Shown: positions 15,920-24,750, numbered from the stretch's first letter. The stretch: 64,000 bases of DNA from Collinsella sp. (GCA_019413925.1 DXMY01000041.1:62001-126000); one strand, 5' to 3'. Notes: generated by a model from the sequence alone, not told the origin. Numbers and translations are program-made.

Positions 15920-17281
15920 TTACAGACCGGCGATGTGGTCGGCGGGCGTCGCGACGACCTGTCCGGCGCTCTTGGCGGGACGCTTCTTCTTGGTTTCGGA
16001 CGTCCCCAGAAGCCTCGCCTCAAGACCGCTCACCAAGCGAGCAAGCGGCAGGGTGATGACCAGGTAGAACAGGGCGGCAACCACATACGGCGTGATGGAC
16101 CCCGTCGTGGCCACGATGGTGCGGGCGTTCATGACGATCTCGATCACGCCCACGGCCGCGAGCAGCGACGTATCCTTGTAAAGCAAGATGAACTCACTGG
16201 TCAACGTAGGCAGAACATTGCGGAACGTCTGCGGAATCATAACGTAGAGCAGTGTCTGGAAGGCGTTCATGCCCAGCGAGCGCGCGGCCTCGTTCTGGCC
16301 CTTGGGGATCGACTGAATACCGGCGCGGAAGATCTCGCACAGGTAGGCGGACGAGTTCATGGCCATGACGATGACGCCCAGCACATAGTCGTCGACCTTG
16401 ACGCCGGCCAGCGGCAGACCGAAGAACGCGATGTAGATCTGCAGGAACGCCGGCGTACCACGGATGATATTCACATAGATACCGGCAAGGCAACGCAGGA
16501 TGCGCGACTTGGAGATGCGCATGAGCGACAAGGCAAAGCCAAAGGGAATTGCCAGCGGAAACGCCACGAGCACGATCGAAAGCGACATGAGGAAGCCTTT
16601 GAAGACGATCGGCAGGCTCTGGACCAAAATGACCGGGTTCAGGAACAGGCGCAGGAACATGTTGGAATTCCATGCCTCGACCCACGGCTGCTCCTTAAGG
16701 TCGGCCAGGAAGTTATCGAATGCCGTCACGCCCTTGATCTCCACCGACGGAATCTTGGAGATCTTCTTGGTCGAGCCGTCGGCGAGCGTATAGGTGCCGC
16801 TGAAGGCCTCATCGCCGCCCTCGACGGGAAACGTCACGCCGTAAACCTCGACACGGAAAAAGCCTCCGGCAGGCGCCGTCTCGCCAAAGTCGATCTTGAG
16901 CGTCTGGCCGTCAGCCTTGCACGTGGGCTTCATGGGCGTACGATCCATGAGGTCCTCGCCCGAGAGCATCGTCAATCGCGTGTCATCGGTACCAAACGTC
17001 GTGCCGTCGACAAACGTCAGCGAAAGACCGCTCAGCTCCTCGTCGGCATCGGCCTGAACTTCCCAGGTAATGCGCGTCTCGGTGCCGCCGACCACAGCGC
17101 TGCCCGAACCGGTGTTGGGTCGGGCAGTAATCTTTGCGGTCTCAAGCGCCTGGGCGGTCGTGGGCGCATATGCCCCCGCGCACACCAGCGCGAGCGCCAC
17201 GGCCATGACGCAGGATAGCTTTTGGAGCAAGGCGGGCAGTGAAAAACGCTGCTCCGTGGCCCCTTTGTTCAGTCGAGACAA
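15920..17281 (-). CDS. Amino-acid ABC permease with N-terminal extracytoplasmic domain
   Basis: A 453-residue protein. TTG 17281 is chosen because TAGGAG lies 6 bases upstream, while the longer frame would enter the terminator of the preceding gene. Residues 1-45 form a signal sequence (KLSCVMAVALALVCAGAYA, AQA cleavage-like site); residues about 46-190 form a predicted beta-rich extracytoplasmic domain; residues about 200-453 are a standard HisM/GlnP-type permease with the EAA loop QNEAARSLGMN and five membrane segments. Most such permeases are 210-250 residues. The extra domain might help recruit the binding protein; its function is unknown. Confidence 0.85.
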   Translation of the reverse strand: MSRLNKGATEQRFSLPALLQKLSCVMAVALALVCAGAYAPTTAQALETAKITARPNTGSGSAVVGGTETRITWEVQADADEELSGLSLTFVDGTTFGTDDTRLTMLSGEDLMDRTPMKPTCKADGQTLKIDFGETAPAGGFFRVEVYGVTFPVEGGDEAFSGTYTLADGSTKKISKIPSVEIKGVTAFDNFLADLKEQPWVEAWNSNMFLRLFLNPVILVQSLPIVFKGFLMSLSIVLVAFPLAIPFGFALSLMRISKSRILRCLAGIYVNIIRGTPAFLQIYIAFFGLPLAGVKVDDYVLGVIVMAMNSSAYLCEIFRAGIQSIPKGQNEAARSLGMNAFQTLLYVMIPQTFRNVLPTLTSEFILLYKDTSLLAAVGVIEIVMNARTIVATTGSITPYVVAALFYLVITLPLARLVSGLEARLLGTSETKKKRPAKSAGQVVATPADHIAGL

Positions 17282-17346
17282 GGTGGCTCCTATCGTAGAA
17301 GTTGCCGACAAAACGAGACGGAAACGCTCTCCGTCAAGAGAGGCGC

Positions 17347-17376
17347 AAAGGCCCTCTCCGCAAAACGGAAAGGGCC
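17347..17376 (-). terminator. Intra-operon hairpin between binding protein and permease
   Basis: GGCCCTCTCCG (17350-17360) pairs with CGGAAAGGGCC (17366-17376), followed on the minus strand by TTTGCG. It sits 22 bases past the stop of the binding-protein gene. Such partial terminators usually keep the binding protein more abundant than the membrane subunits. Confidence 0.75.
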
Positions 17377-17397
17377 CGCGCGCAATCAAGCATTAAT

Positions 17398-18258
17398 TTA
17401 CTTGATGTTGTACTTAGCCATGAGGGCGTCAACGGTACCGTCGTCGGTCAGGTCCTTGATGGCCTGGTTGATGTCGTCCTTGAGCTTGGTGTTGCCCTGG
17501 TTGATGGCGATGGCGTACTCCTCGCCGGTGCTGACCTGCTTGATGGTCTGGCAGGTGTTGAACTGCTCGGCGGTCAGCTGGCTGGCAACGGAGCGGTTGG
17601 TGACTACGGCATCGCCCTTATCGGACTGCAGGGCGCTGAAGCACTCGGTGGCGTCCTTGTAGGGAACGATCTTAGCCTTGGGGAAGTTTTCCTGAGCAAA
17701 GGCCTCGGCGGTCGATCCAGACTGGACGATGATGGTAGCGTCGGCGTTGTTGAGCTTCTCGCTGTAGTTGTCGGCCGTGATGTCGGTGTTATCGACCTTG
17801 GTCACGATAGCCTGATCGTCCATGTAGTAGGAATCGGAGAAAGTGACTTCCTTCTCACGCTCGGGCGTGTCGGTGATAGCCGCGATGGAAACGTCATACT
17901 TGGCGCCCGAAGCGACACCCGGAACCAGCGTGTCAAAGTCATTGTTGACGTACTCGACATCCAGGCCCAGCTTGTCGCCGATAGCCTTGATAAGCTCAAG
18001 GTCAAAGCCCTGATAATCGCCGTTGTCATCCTTGTACTCAAACGGAGCGTACTCGGCAGAGGTGCCGACGGTCAGCGTACCGTCCTTGACGAGCGCGTAC
18101 TCCTTGGAGCCGTCGACCTTCTCGACCTTAGCGTCGTCAGAGCTGCTGGAACCGGCATCAGAACCAGAGGTGGCGTTGGACGAGCCGCAGCCCGTCAGTG
18201 CGAGGGCGAGTGCCATGGCGCCCGTGGCGGCAAATGCGCCAAGCTTCTTCAGCTTCAT
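17398..18258 (-). CDS. Amino-acid ABC transporter substrate-binding lipoprotein
   Basis: A 286-residue SBP family 3 lipoprotein. ATG 18258 follows GGAAGGAG. The lipobox is LALTGC at residues about 18-23, then a Ser/Asp-rich linker. The mature part shows YAPFEYKDDNGDYQGFDLELIKAIGDKLG and the hinge region IVQSGSTAEAF, with the family-typical FDTLVPGVASGAKYDVSIAAITDTPERE. It captures a polar amino acid outside the membrane and delivers it to the permease. It is the first gene of the operon and has a clear upstream promoter. Confidence 0.93.
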   Translation of the reverse strand: MKLKKLGAFAATGAMALALALTGCGSSNATSGSDAGSSSSDDAKVEKVDGSKEYALVKDGTLTVGTSAEYAPFEYKDDNGDYQGFDLELIKAIGDKLGLDVEYVNNDFDTLVPGVASGAKYDVSIAAITDTPEREKEVTFSDSYYMDDQAIVTKVDNTDITADNYSEKLNNADATIIVQSGSTAEAFAQENFPKAKIVPYKDATECFSALQSDKGDAVVTNRSVASQLTAEQFNTCQTIKQVSTGEEYAIAINQGNTKLKDDINQAIKDLTDDGTVDALMAKYNIK

Positions 18259-18315
18259 AATCAGTCTCCTTCCGGTGACCCCGTTTGATTCAGAGGTCTG
18301 CAAAAACTGTTGGAT

Positions 18316-18344
18316 ATTATGCGCCCGTTTGGAAGAATCCGCAA
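18316..18344 (-). promoter_or_regulatory. Promoter of the amino-acid ABC operon
   Basis: On the minus strand TTGCGG (18344-18339), a 17-base spacer and CATAAT (18321-18316) lie 58 bases before the start codon. Spacing and hexamers fit a housekeeping promoter. Confidence 0.65.
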
Positions 18345-18405
18345 TTAGAAAACTGATTGAAACAAACCCATAACGTGAATGGAACACTCCACTTTATGAC
18401 AGTCA

Positions 18406-19272
18406 TTACTGCTGCAATGACCTTAACAGTTTGATTTCAGCCGCATAACCTGCAAGTTCGTTCGGTGTCTCCAAAATGAATGGCAATGCGCGCAAGCGGC
18501 CATTCGATACAATATTCTGCATAACCTGCATACCGCCGCCAAACTCCTCGCTGCCAAGGTAGCCCTTGCCGATGCACTCGTGACGATCTTTATGGGCACC
18601 ACTGGGGTTCTTCGAATCGTTGATGTGTACGGCACGCAAGCGGTCGATACCCACCACGCGGTCGAAATCGTCGAGTACGCCGTCCAGATCATGGATGATG
18701 TCGTAGCCGGCATCGCTCACATGGCAGGTGTCCAGACACACGCCCAGCTTGTCCGATAGCTCTGGACGCCTGGCGGCAGCACCCTCGATAATGCGCGCCA
18801 GCTCTTCAAAGCTACGGCCCACCTCGGTACCCTTTCCCGCCATGGTCTCGAGCAGCACCGTCGTCTGCTGCCCCTCAAACATCACCTGACACAAGGTGTC
18901 GACGATCATCTGAATGCCGGCATCAGTCCCCTGCCCCACATGCGCGCCGGGGTGGAAGTTGTAGTAGTTGCCGGGCAGCGCTTCCAGACGCTGCAAGTCC
19001 TCGGCCATTGCCTCCAAGGCAAACTCGCGTGCCCGCTCTTTGGCAGAACAGGGGTTGTAGGTATAGGGGGCATGAGCCACAAGCGGGCCAAAGTCGTTTT
19101 TCTCCATAAGCTCGCGCAGGGCCGCCACGTCATCCATGTCAAGATCTTTCGCCTTGCCGCCGCGCGGGTTGCGCGTGAAGAATGCAAAGGTGTTGGCGCC
19201 AATGGATAGCGCCGTCTCCCCCATCGCCCGATAGCCCTTCGTCGTCGAAAGATGACACCCAATCGTCAGCAT
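18406..19272 (-). CDS. nfo: Endonuclease IV (AP endonuclease)
   Basis: A 288-residue class II AP endonuclease of the TIM-barrel type, which cleaves at abasic sites in base-excision repair. Zinc-ligand segments are visible: AHAPYTYN (His), NFHPGAHVG (His), LLETMAGKG (Glu), CLDTCHVSDAGYD (Asp and His), AVHINDSKN (His), and DRHECIGKGYLG (Asp-x-His), and the C-terminal FILETPNE (Glu). ATG 19272 follows a GGGGGAG site. It is transcribed alone, between the amino-acid ABC operon and the aldo/keto reductase. Confidence 0.95.
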   Translation of the reverse strand: MLTIGCHLSTTKGYRAMGETALSIGANTFAFFTRNPRGGKAKDLDMDDVAALRELMEKNDFGPLVAHAPYTYNPCSAKERAREFALEAMAEDLQRLEALPGNYYNFHPGAHVGQGTDAGIQMIVDTLCQVMFEGQQTTVLLETMAGKGTEVGRSFEELARIIEGAAARRPELSDKLGVCLDTCHVSDAGYDIIHDLDGVLDDFDRVVGIDRLRAVHINDSKNPSGAHKDRHECIGKGYLGSEEFGGGMQVMQNIVSNGRLRALPFILETPNELAGYAAEIKLLRSLQQ

Positions 19273-19292
19273 CTCCAGCTCCCCCTCATCAG

Positions 19293-19355
19293 TTGCGGTG
19301 AAATAGTTCCTGTCGATGCCCTATTCTGCCGCAGACAGAAACTATTCCACCGCAA
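19293..19355. repeat. Long inverted repeat between aldo/keto reductase and nfo
   Basis: 22-base arms (19293-19314, 19334-19355) agree at 20 of 22 positions. Both differences become G-U pairs in a minus-strand RNA, the direction of both flanking genes. The 19-base loop has no obvious structure and there is no T-run. It starts 15 bases past the reductase stop. Confidence 0.85.
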
Positions 19356-19370
19356 GATATAAAAGGGGCA

Positions 19371-20558
19371 TCAGGAACGCGTTTTGCAAAAGGCTTTAAG
19401 CGCGGCCGTTACGGGGCCAGGCTGGAAACGTCGGCGCACATCGTCGAGACGCTCAGGAATATCGATGTGCTGCGGGCAGTGACGTGCGCATTTGCCGCAT
19501 TTGACGCAATTGCTCACCAACTTGGGCTCACTCGTCCGCACCGCGCTCGCCGTAAAATACTGCGACAGGCCCGTAAACCAGCTGTGCGCATAGCTTGCGT
19601 TGTAGGCGGCGAAACACCCAGGGATATTGATGCCTTTGGGACACGGCATGCAGTAGCCGCAGCCCGTACAGGGCACGCGATTCGATTTCTCAAACTCTCC
19701 CAGCACACGCGCGATGGTATCGAGCTGCTCTGTCGTCATCGAATTCGGCAGTGCGCGATCCGCCAATGCCGCGTTCTCGTCCACCTGCGCGGTATCGGTC
19801 ATGCCCGAAAGCAGCATCGTGACTTGAGGATGGTTCCACACCCACGAAAGGCCCCAGGCGGCAGGAGTGCGCAAATGCGGGTCAGGGGCGCCATCGAGCA
19901 CAGCGCGGGCCCGCGGCGGCAGCTTGCCCGCTAAACGCCCGCCCAGCAGCGGCTCCATCACAAACACCGCGAGCCCGCGCTCCGCAGCCGCCATGAGTCC
20001 CGCCGTCCCCGCTTGGTAGCGCTCTCCAGCGTAGTTGTACTGGATCTGGCAAAAATCCCAGTCATACGCGTCAAGCATCGTGAGGAAGTCCGCCGCACTG
20101 CCGTGATACGAAAAACCTATCTGGCGAATACGCCCCGCAGCCTTTTGGTGCGCAATCCAGTCCTCGATGCCCAACGCCACCACGCGCTCCCACTGGGCGG
20201 GCGAGGTGATGTTGTGCATAAGGTAGTAGTCGATATGGTCGGTCCGCAAACGGTGCAGCTGCTCGTCAAAAAAGCGGTCGAAATCCTCCGCACATTTGCA
20301 CGAAGCGTGCGGCAACTTAGTCGCCAGCAACACCCGGTCACGCAGCCCCAAGCGCTCAAGTGAGGCGCCCACGCACACCTCGTTACCGGGATAAAGATAC
20401 GCAGTATCCAGATAATTAATCCCCTGTTCCACCGCACGGGAAATGATGGCATCGGCCGTCTTCGCATCGGGGTGTCCCGGCGCACCGGGAAATCTCATGC
20501 AGCCCAGACCCAGAGCAGATATTCGGTTACCACTTTTGGGGTCAACGCGGTATTGCAC
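19371..20558 (-). CDS. Aldo/keto reductase with C-terminal ferredoxin-like 4Fe-4S domain
   Basis: A 395-residue protein. GTG 20558 is preferred because AGGAGG precedes it; ATG 20576 is an alternative with no clear ribosome site. Residues 1-270 are the AKR barrel (LGLGCMRFPG, NYLDTAYLYPGNE with catalytic Asp and Tyr, KLPHASCK, YYLMHN). Residues about 305-375 carry two cysteine clusters, CTGCGYCMPCPKGINIPGC and CVKCGKCARHCP. This architecture is common in strict anaerobes and suggests electron input from ferredoxin or flavodoxin rather than, or besides, NADPH. The substrate is unknown. Confidence 0.9.
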   Translation of the reverse strand: MQYRVDPKSGNRISALGLGCMRFPGAPGHPDAKTADAIISRAVEQGINYLDTAYLYPGNEVCVGASLERLGLRDRVLLATKLPHASCKCAEDFDRFFDEQLHRLRTDHIDYYLMHNITSPAQWERVVALGIEDWIAHQKAAGRIRQIGFSYHGSAADFLTMLDAYDWDFCQIQYNYAGERYQAGTAGLMAAAERGLAVFVMEPLLGGRLAGKLPPRARAVLDGAPDPHLRTPAAWGLSWVWNHPQVTMLLSGMTDTAQVDENAALADRALPNSMTTEQLDTIARVLGEFEKSNRVPCTGCGYCMPCPKGINIPGCFAAYNASYAHSWFTGLSQYFTASAVRTSEPKLVSNCVKCGKCARHCPQHIDIPERLDDVRRRFQPGPVTAALKAFCKTRS

Positions 20559-20763
20559 GGCCCCTCCTTTCGCCATCAACGCCCCGGCAAGACGAAACAC
20601 AATGGTCACGCGGCCGAAACATCGTGGAATCGCAATCGAGAACGTATCGTAACGCAGCAGAAATCGAGCTGTCACGGCACCGCTTTAACATCAGCAAAAA
20701 GCCCGATGAAAGGAGCAACAAACAAATACGGCCATCCGGTGCACGCAGCATGGTCCGGCGGCA

Positions 20764-20800
20764 TACAATCCATCAGGCGCCCCTTACGCGGGTGCCTTTT
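20764..20800 (+). promoter_or_regulatory. -10 element and 5' leader hairpin of panE-like gene
   Basis: TACAAT (20764-20769) is a good -10 box; the -35 (GTGCAC, 17 bases upstream) is poor. The predicted transcript would start close to a hairpin, GGCGCCC (20776-20782) with GGGTGCC (20790-20796), followed by TTTTATAT. It could be an mRNA-stabilising 5' stem or an attenuator. The rest of 20559-20763 shows nothing clear. Confidence 0.4.
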
Positions 20801-20819
20801 ATATGGGGAGATGATTCGC

Positions 20820-21734
20820 ATGCAGATCAACAAGGTCGCCTTTATCGGCAAGTGCGGCGTCGGGCTACTCTACGGCAGCATGATTGCCAAGGCCCTCGGC
20901 AATGACGCCGTCGAATACGTTATGGATGACGCCCGTTTTGAGCGTCACGCAAACGATGCGCTCACCGTCAACGGCAAGCCCTGTGCGCTCAAGTCCGTCC
21001 GCGCCAGCAAGGCAACGCCCGCCGATCTGGTCATCCTGACGGTCAAGACCACCGGTCTCGACCAAGCACTCAAGACTATGGAGCGCGTCGTGGGACCCAA
21101 TACGCTCATCGCCTCGCTGTGCAACGGCATCACGAGCGAGCAAAAGATTGCCGAGCGCTTTGGCTGGGAGCATACCGTTCTTGGTATTTGCCAGGGCATG
21201 GACGCTGTGTTTCTCAACGGAGAGCTCACCTTTACCAACACGGGCGAAATCCGCTTTGGCGCGGCGGCCGGTACGGATCCCGCAGCCATCACCGCAATCG
21301 ACGAGCTCTACACGCGCTGCGGCATCGCACACACCGTCGAGAGCGACATTGCGCACCGCATGTGGGCCAAACTCATGCTCAACGACGGCATCAACCAGAC
21401 CTGCATGGCCTACGGCGGCACGTACGGAAGCGCCACGGAGCCGGGCTCCGAGCAGCGTCGCTGCCTTGTTTCCGCCATGCGCGAAACGCTTGCGGTCGCC
21501 AACGCCGAGGGCGTTGAGCTGACCGAGGCAGACCTGACGCAGATGGTGCACCTCATCGAAGGAATCGATCCCGCCGGCATGCCCTCGATGGCGCAAGACC
21601 GCGTCGCGCGGCGCAAAACCGAGGTCGAGGAGTTCGCCGGCACCATCTGCCGTCTGGCGGCCAAGCACGATATCCAGGCACCGCAGAACGAATGGCTCTA
21701 TCAGCGCATTCGCGATATCGAGGCAAGCTGGTAG
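20820..21734 (+). CDS. panE: Ketopantoate reductase-family protein
   Basis: A 304-residue ApbA/PanE-type dehydrogenase. ATG 20820 is chosen since the in-frame ATG at 20811 lies immediately against the GGGGAG site. The N-terminal Rossmann turn reads GKCGVGLLYG, with Lys-Cys where GAG is usual. The C-terminal domain contains the catalytic Lys in HRMWAKLMLNDGINQTC and the Asn that follows, plus SMAQDRVARRKTEVEEFAG. Family reaction: NADPH-dependent reduction of 2-dehydropantoate in CoA synthesis. Without other pan genes nearby it could act on a related 2-keto acid. It is followed by its own terminator. Confidence 0.82.
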   Translation: MQINKVAFIGKCGVGLLYGSMIAKALGNDAVEYVMDDARFERHANDALTVNGKPCALKSVRASKATPADLVILTVKTTGLDQALKTMERVVGPNTLIASLCNGITSEQKIAERFGWEHTVLGICQGMDAVFLNGELTFTNTGEIRFGAAAGTDPAAITAIDELYTRCGIAHTVESDIAHRMWAKLMLNDGINQTCMAYGGTYGSATEPGSEQRRCLVSAMRETLAVANAEGVELTEADLTQMVHLIEGIDPAGMPSMAQDRVARRKTEVEEFAGTICRLAAKHDIQAPQNEWLYQRIRDIEASW

Positions 21735-21767
21735 CGCCCGACTCACCACGTCAACAGACTCAACAGC

Positions 21768-21804
21768 AAAGCCGCCGCAAGGGCACTCCCCTTACGGCGG
21801 CTTT
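21768..21804 (+). terminator. Terminator of panE-like gene
   Basis: AAAGCCGCCG (21768-21777) pairs perfectly with CGGCGGCTTT (21795-21804) around a 17-base loop, followed by CATCTTCATC. It lies 34 bases past the stop. Confidence 0.85.
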
Positions 21805-21841
21805 CATCTTCATCTATAACCAGTAGTCGATGTCCCGACGG

Positions 21842-22048
21842 TCAGAGCTGCGACTCCGAGGCCTGGCCCTCATCGTCGCGACAAAGGACTACACCCGCAC
21901 TTCCCAGCAGCGCGGCCGCAATCAGCGCGCCAACCACGATTGGAGCAGCCCCGCATGACCCCTGCATGCCCGCAATGAGCGCGGCCGTAGGACCAAGGCA
22001 ACCAAGCACCAATGCGACGGCGGCAACGGCGATATCTCGAGCGTTCAC
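21842..22048 (-). CDS. Small two-helix membrane protein, hypothetical
   Basis: A 68-residue protein starting at GTG 22048, with GGAGG 10 bases upstream. Two hydrophobic stretches (about residues 5-27 and 37-56, IAVAAVALVLGCLGP and PIVVGALIAAALLGSAG) suggest two membrane helices, followed by a short acidic tail (CRDDEGQASESQL). I do not recognise a family. It is encoded alone, between the panE terminator and the secreted-protein gene. Confidence 0.55.
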   Translation of the reverse strand: MNARDIAVAAVALVLGCLGPTAALIAGMQGSCGAAPIVVGALIAAALLGSAGVVLCRDDEGQASESQL

Positions 22049-22157
22049 AAGACCACTTCCTCCAAGAGAAAGACCTTATTTCTCATGAACTAGTGTGCCC
22101 CGCGCCCATATGCGCGGCGTACTGCCACGGTAAGCGCTCTGTTAACTCAAGCACGCA

Positions 22158-22202
22158 CAAAAAACGAACGCCCTTACGTTGCCCAAAGGCTCGGTAAAGA
22201 CG
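22158..22202 (-). terminator. Terminator of the secreted-protein gene
   Basis: On the minus strand CGTCTTTAC (22202-22194) pairs with GTAAGGGCG (22177-22169) using two G-U pairs, followed by TTCGTTTTTT. It lies 34 bases past the stop at 22236. The remainder of 22049-22235 holds nothing else visible. Confidence 0.65.
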
Positions 22203-22235
22203 CCCGCCCGTCATGTCCTATTGGCTTATGGCAGA

Positions 22236-23012
22236 TTACCAGCCAGTGTAGTAGTCGGTGGTTCCGGCAGCGCAGCCGGAGTCATAGACCTTGCACTCGC
22301 CCTTGGAACCGGTAAACGTAGAGCCTTGGGCCTTATCGCCCGCGGCAACGACGTAGTAACCATCGGAATCGCGCCAAAAGCCCTCGGAATCCTGCGTCCA
22401 CTCGCCCGTGCGGTGGTGATACAACACGTTGCTGCTGTAATAAGTCTCGCGGCGGCCGTTATAGTTATTGACGCCGCTCGAGCGCGTCAGACCCGAGCCG
22501 TTCGCGTAATACGCAGCAGACGTATAAGACGAGCCGGAGCCGGCGTTGTAATACGAAGCCTGAACGGCCTCAGCGGCCTCGGCTTCGGCTGCGGCAGCCT
22601 CGAGCGCCTCGCGCTTGGCATCCTCAAGCGTGGAGCGAAGCTCGTCGAGCTCGGTCGACTTGGCGTCGACTTCCCCCATCGTCAACAGGCTACCCGCACC
22701 GTCGATGCAACCCTGCAACACAGCGCGCTCGTCATCGGTAGCATAGTCGCCATACATATTCATAATGATCTGAGCGCGCATCTCCAGGGAATCGCGCTTT
22801 GCCCCCATCGAGGCGTTCCACTCCTGCATAGAGCCATAACCGTCGCCGCGGTAGTCGACGGGCTGCACCAGCGTCGCCTCGGACGGCGCAGATCCGACCG
22901 TATCGGATAGTGTTGCCGCGTGGGCATCAGTTGCGCCGGCGCCCGCCAAAAGTGCCACGGTCAGAGCGGCGGAAAGGGCGGCGGCTTTCGGTTTTCGTGA
23001 ATCGATCCTCAT
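22236..23012 (-). CDS. Secreted cell-surface protein with coiled coil
   Basis: A 258-residue protein starting at ATG 23012 with GGAGG 11 bases upstream. Residues 1-33 are a signal peptide (KAAALSAALTVALLAGAGA, then a likely DAHA cleavage site). Residues about 85-155 are helical, with a Glu/Ala-rich coiled coil (TLEDAKREALEAAAAEAEAA). Residues about 180-258 form an aromatic- and Gly-rich C-terminal domain ending in YDSGCAAGTTDYYTGW, preceded by DSDGYYVVAAGDKAQG. The C-terminal region resembles small beta-barrel modules of Gram-positive wall-associated or phage-like proteins (3D/RlpA-like); that comparison is from memory and uncertain. The function is probably in the cell envelope. Confidence 0.7.
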   Translation of the reverse strand: MRIDSRKPKAAALSAALTVALLAGAGATDAHAATLSDTVGSAPSEATLVQPVDYRGDGYGSMQEWNASMGAKRDSLEMRAQIIMNMYGDYATDDERAVLQGCIDGAGSLLTMGEVDAKSTELDELRSTLEDAKREALEAAAAEAEAAEAVQASYYNAGSGSSYTSAAYYANGSGLTRSSGVNNYNGRRETYYSSNVLYHHRTGEWTQDSEGFWRDSDGYYVVAAGDKAQGSTFTGSKGECKVYDSGCAAGTTDYYTGW

Positions 23013-23223
23013 GTAGCTGGAAACCTCCGTAGTGCGTTTTTGCTGCGTTTGAGCTGCGTGTGATTTAATCGCGCTGCATAGTACCCCGAGCAAATCGCGA
23101 CCTGCGGTTTTACTCAAAAGGCGCACGTCAATTGCGTAAAACTCACATCCTCTCAACAGGAGTTTTCCACATCTCGATTGCATAAAGCGTGTCAAAAACC
23201 CTGTTTTTGCACCCTCTCTATGC

Positions 23224-23259
23224 AAAAACGACGCCTGTGCAACCATTGTTCGCACAGGC
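23224..23259 (-). terminator. Terminator of metY
   Basis: GCCTGTGC (23233-23240) and GCACAGGC (23252-23259) form a perfect 8-bp stem with an 11-base loop; on the minus strand GTCGTTTTTGC follows. It is 66 bases past the metY stop. The rest of 23013-23324 (about 310 bases without a gene) shows only a weak TACTAT-like -10 around 23083 and a GCATTTTATGC palindrome near 23272. Confidence 0.8.
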
Positions 23260-23324
23260 GCCTTGAGCAGGCATTTTATGCAGTTATACCTATCGAGTCG
23301 CAAGGGGTCCTTGCACAAGTCGCC

Positions 23325-24635
23325 TTACTCGTCCAGCGCGGCAAAGGCCTGCTTCAGATCCCAAATGATATCCTCGGCGTTCTCGGTACCGATGGAAAGA
23401 CGGATCGTGGAGGGCGTGATGTTCTGCTCGGCGAGCTCCTCGGCAGAGAGCTGGGAGTGCGTGGTGGTAGCCGGGTGCACGACGAGCGACTTGACGTCGG
23501 CCACGTTGGCGAGCAGCGAGAACACCTGCAGATGATCGATGAACTTCCATGCAGCCTCCTGGCCACCCTTAATCTCAAAGGTAAAGATCGAAGCACCGCC
23601 ACGGGGGAAGTACTTCTGATAGAGCTCGTGATCGGGGTGCTCAGGCAGGCTCGGGTGATTTACCTTGGCGACGTGGCTGTCGCCAGCCAGGAACTCAACG
23701 ACCTTCTTGGTGTTCTCGACATGACGGTCGACGCGCAGCGACAGAGTCTCGGTGCCCTGGAGCAGGACCCAGGCGTTGAACGGGCTGATGCAGGCGCCCT
23801 CGTCACGCAGCAGGATAGCGCGGACATAGGTTGCGAAGGCGGCGGGACCGGCAGCCTCGGCAAACGAAACACCATGGTAGGAGGGGTTGGGCTCAGCGAT
23901 CTGGGCGTACTTGCCACTCGCCTTCCAATCGAAGTTACCGCCGTCGACGATCACACCGCCCAGCGAGGTACCGTGGCCTCCGATGAACTTGGTTGCGGAG
24001 TGGACGACGATGTTGGCGCCGTGCTCCAGCGGACGGAACAGATACGGAGTGCCGAAGGTGTTGTCGACGACAACCGGCAGACCGTGCTTCTTGGCAATCT
24101 CGGAGATGGCGTCGATGTTGGGGATGTCGGAGTTGGGATTGCCGAGCGTCTCGAGATAGATGACCGTGGTGCTGTCCTTGATGGCACCCTCAACCTCTTC
24201 CAGGTTATGGGCATCGACAAACGTGGTCTCGACGCCAAACTGGGAGAGCGTATGCTCCAGCAGGTTGTAGGAGCCACCGTAGATGGTCTTCTGAGCCACC
24301 ACGTGGTCACCAGCCTGGGCAAGAGCCTGCAGGGTATAGGTGATGGCAGCAGCGCCGGAGGCGGCGGCAAGACCTGCCACGCCGCCCTCGAGCGCGGCGA
24401 TACGGTCCTCGAAGACGCCCTGGGTGGAGTTGGTCAGACGGCCGTAGATGTTACCGGCGTCGGCAAGACCAAAGCGGTCGGCGGCGTGCTGGGAGTTGCG
24501 GAACACATAGCTCGTGGTCTGGTAGATCGGCACGGCACGGGAGTCGGATGCGGGATCGGCGCTCTCCTGGCCAACGTGCAGCTGCAGGGTATCGAAACCA
24601 AAGGTGTGCTCGGGGTTGTTGATGAACTGGCTCAT
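23325..24635 (-). CDS. metY: O-acetylhomoserine sulfhydrylase
   Basis: A 436-residue PLP enzyme of the Cys/Met-metabolism family, about the size typical of MetY rather than the roughly 390-residue CGS/CBL branch. The PLP lysine is in VVHSATKFIGGHGTSLGG; other landmarks are GVFEDRIAALEGGVAGLAAASGAAA, QKTIYGGSYNLLEHTL and VVDNTFGTPYL. It makes homocysteine from O-acetylhomoserine and sulfide in the cytosol. ATG 24635 follows AAGGAGATC. It has a 5' leader of about 180 bases with a short Cys-containing ORF and is divergent from a LysR-type regulator. Confidence 0.95.
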   Translation of the reverse strand: MSQFINNPEHTFGFDTLQLHVGQESADPASDSRAVPIYQTTSYVFRNSQHAADRFGLADAGNIYGRLTNSTQGVFEDRIAALEGGVAGLAAASGAAAITYTLQALAQAGDHVVAQKTIYGGSYNLLEHTLSQFGVETTFVDAHNLEEVEGAIKDSTTVIYLETLGNPNSDIPNIDAISEIAKKHGLPVVVDNTFGTPYLFRPLEHGANIVVHSATKFIGGHGTSLGGVIVDGGNFDWKASGKYAQIAEPNPSYHGVSFAEAAGPAAFATYVRAILLRDEGACISPFNAWVLLQGTETLSLRVDRHVENTKKVVEFLAGDSHVAKVNHPSLPEHPDHELYQKYFPRGGASIFTFEIKGGQEAAWKFIDHLQVFSLLANVADVKSLVVHPATTTHSQLSAEELAEQNITPSTIRLSIGTENAEDIIWDLKQAFAALDE

Positions 24636-24696
24636 GATGATCTCCTTGATCGAACGAAAGTAAGTAAAAAGAGAAAAGTAAGTCGCTGTCTCCTGA

Positions 24697-24750
24697 TCAC
24701 GCCGACGGGCGCAAACAGGAGCCCGGCATTCGTCTTGGTAAGCAATTCAT
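24697..24750 (-). CDS. Leader peptide (uORF) ahead of metY
   Basis: A 17-codon ORF, MNCLPRRMPGSCLRPSA, starts at ATG 24750 with a full GGAGG ribosome site 7 bases upstream and ends at TGA 24699-24697, 61 bases before metY. It contains two Cys and two Met codons. CTCCTG inside the ORF can pair with CAGGAG just past its stop. Such short Cys-containing ORFs ahead of sulfur genes act as attenuators in some Actinobacteria; translation here is inferred from the ribosome site and promoter only. Confidence 0.6.
   Translation of the reverse strand: MNCLPRRMPGSCLRPSA

Noticed and set aside
24636..24750. SAM riboswitch ahead of metY
   Set aside because: No conserved SAM-I or SAM-II core was recognisable; a short ORF with ribosome site explains the leader better.
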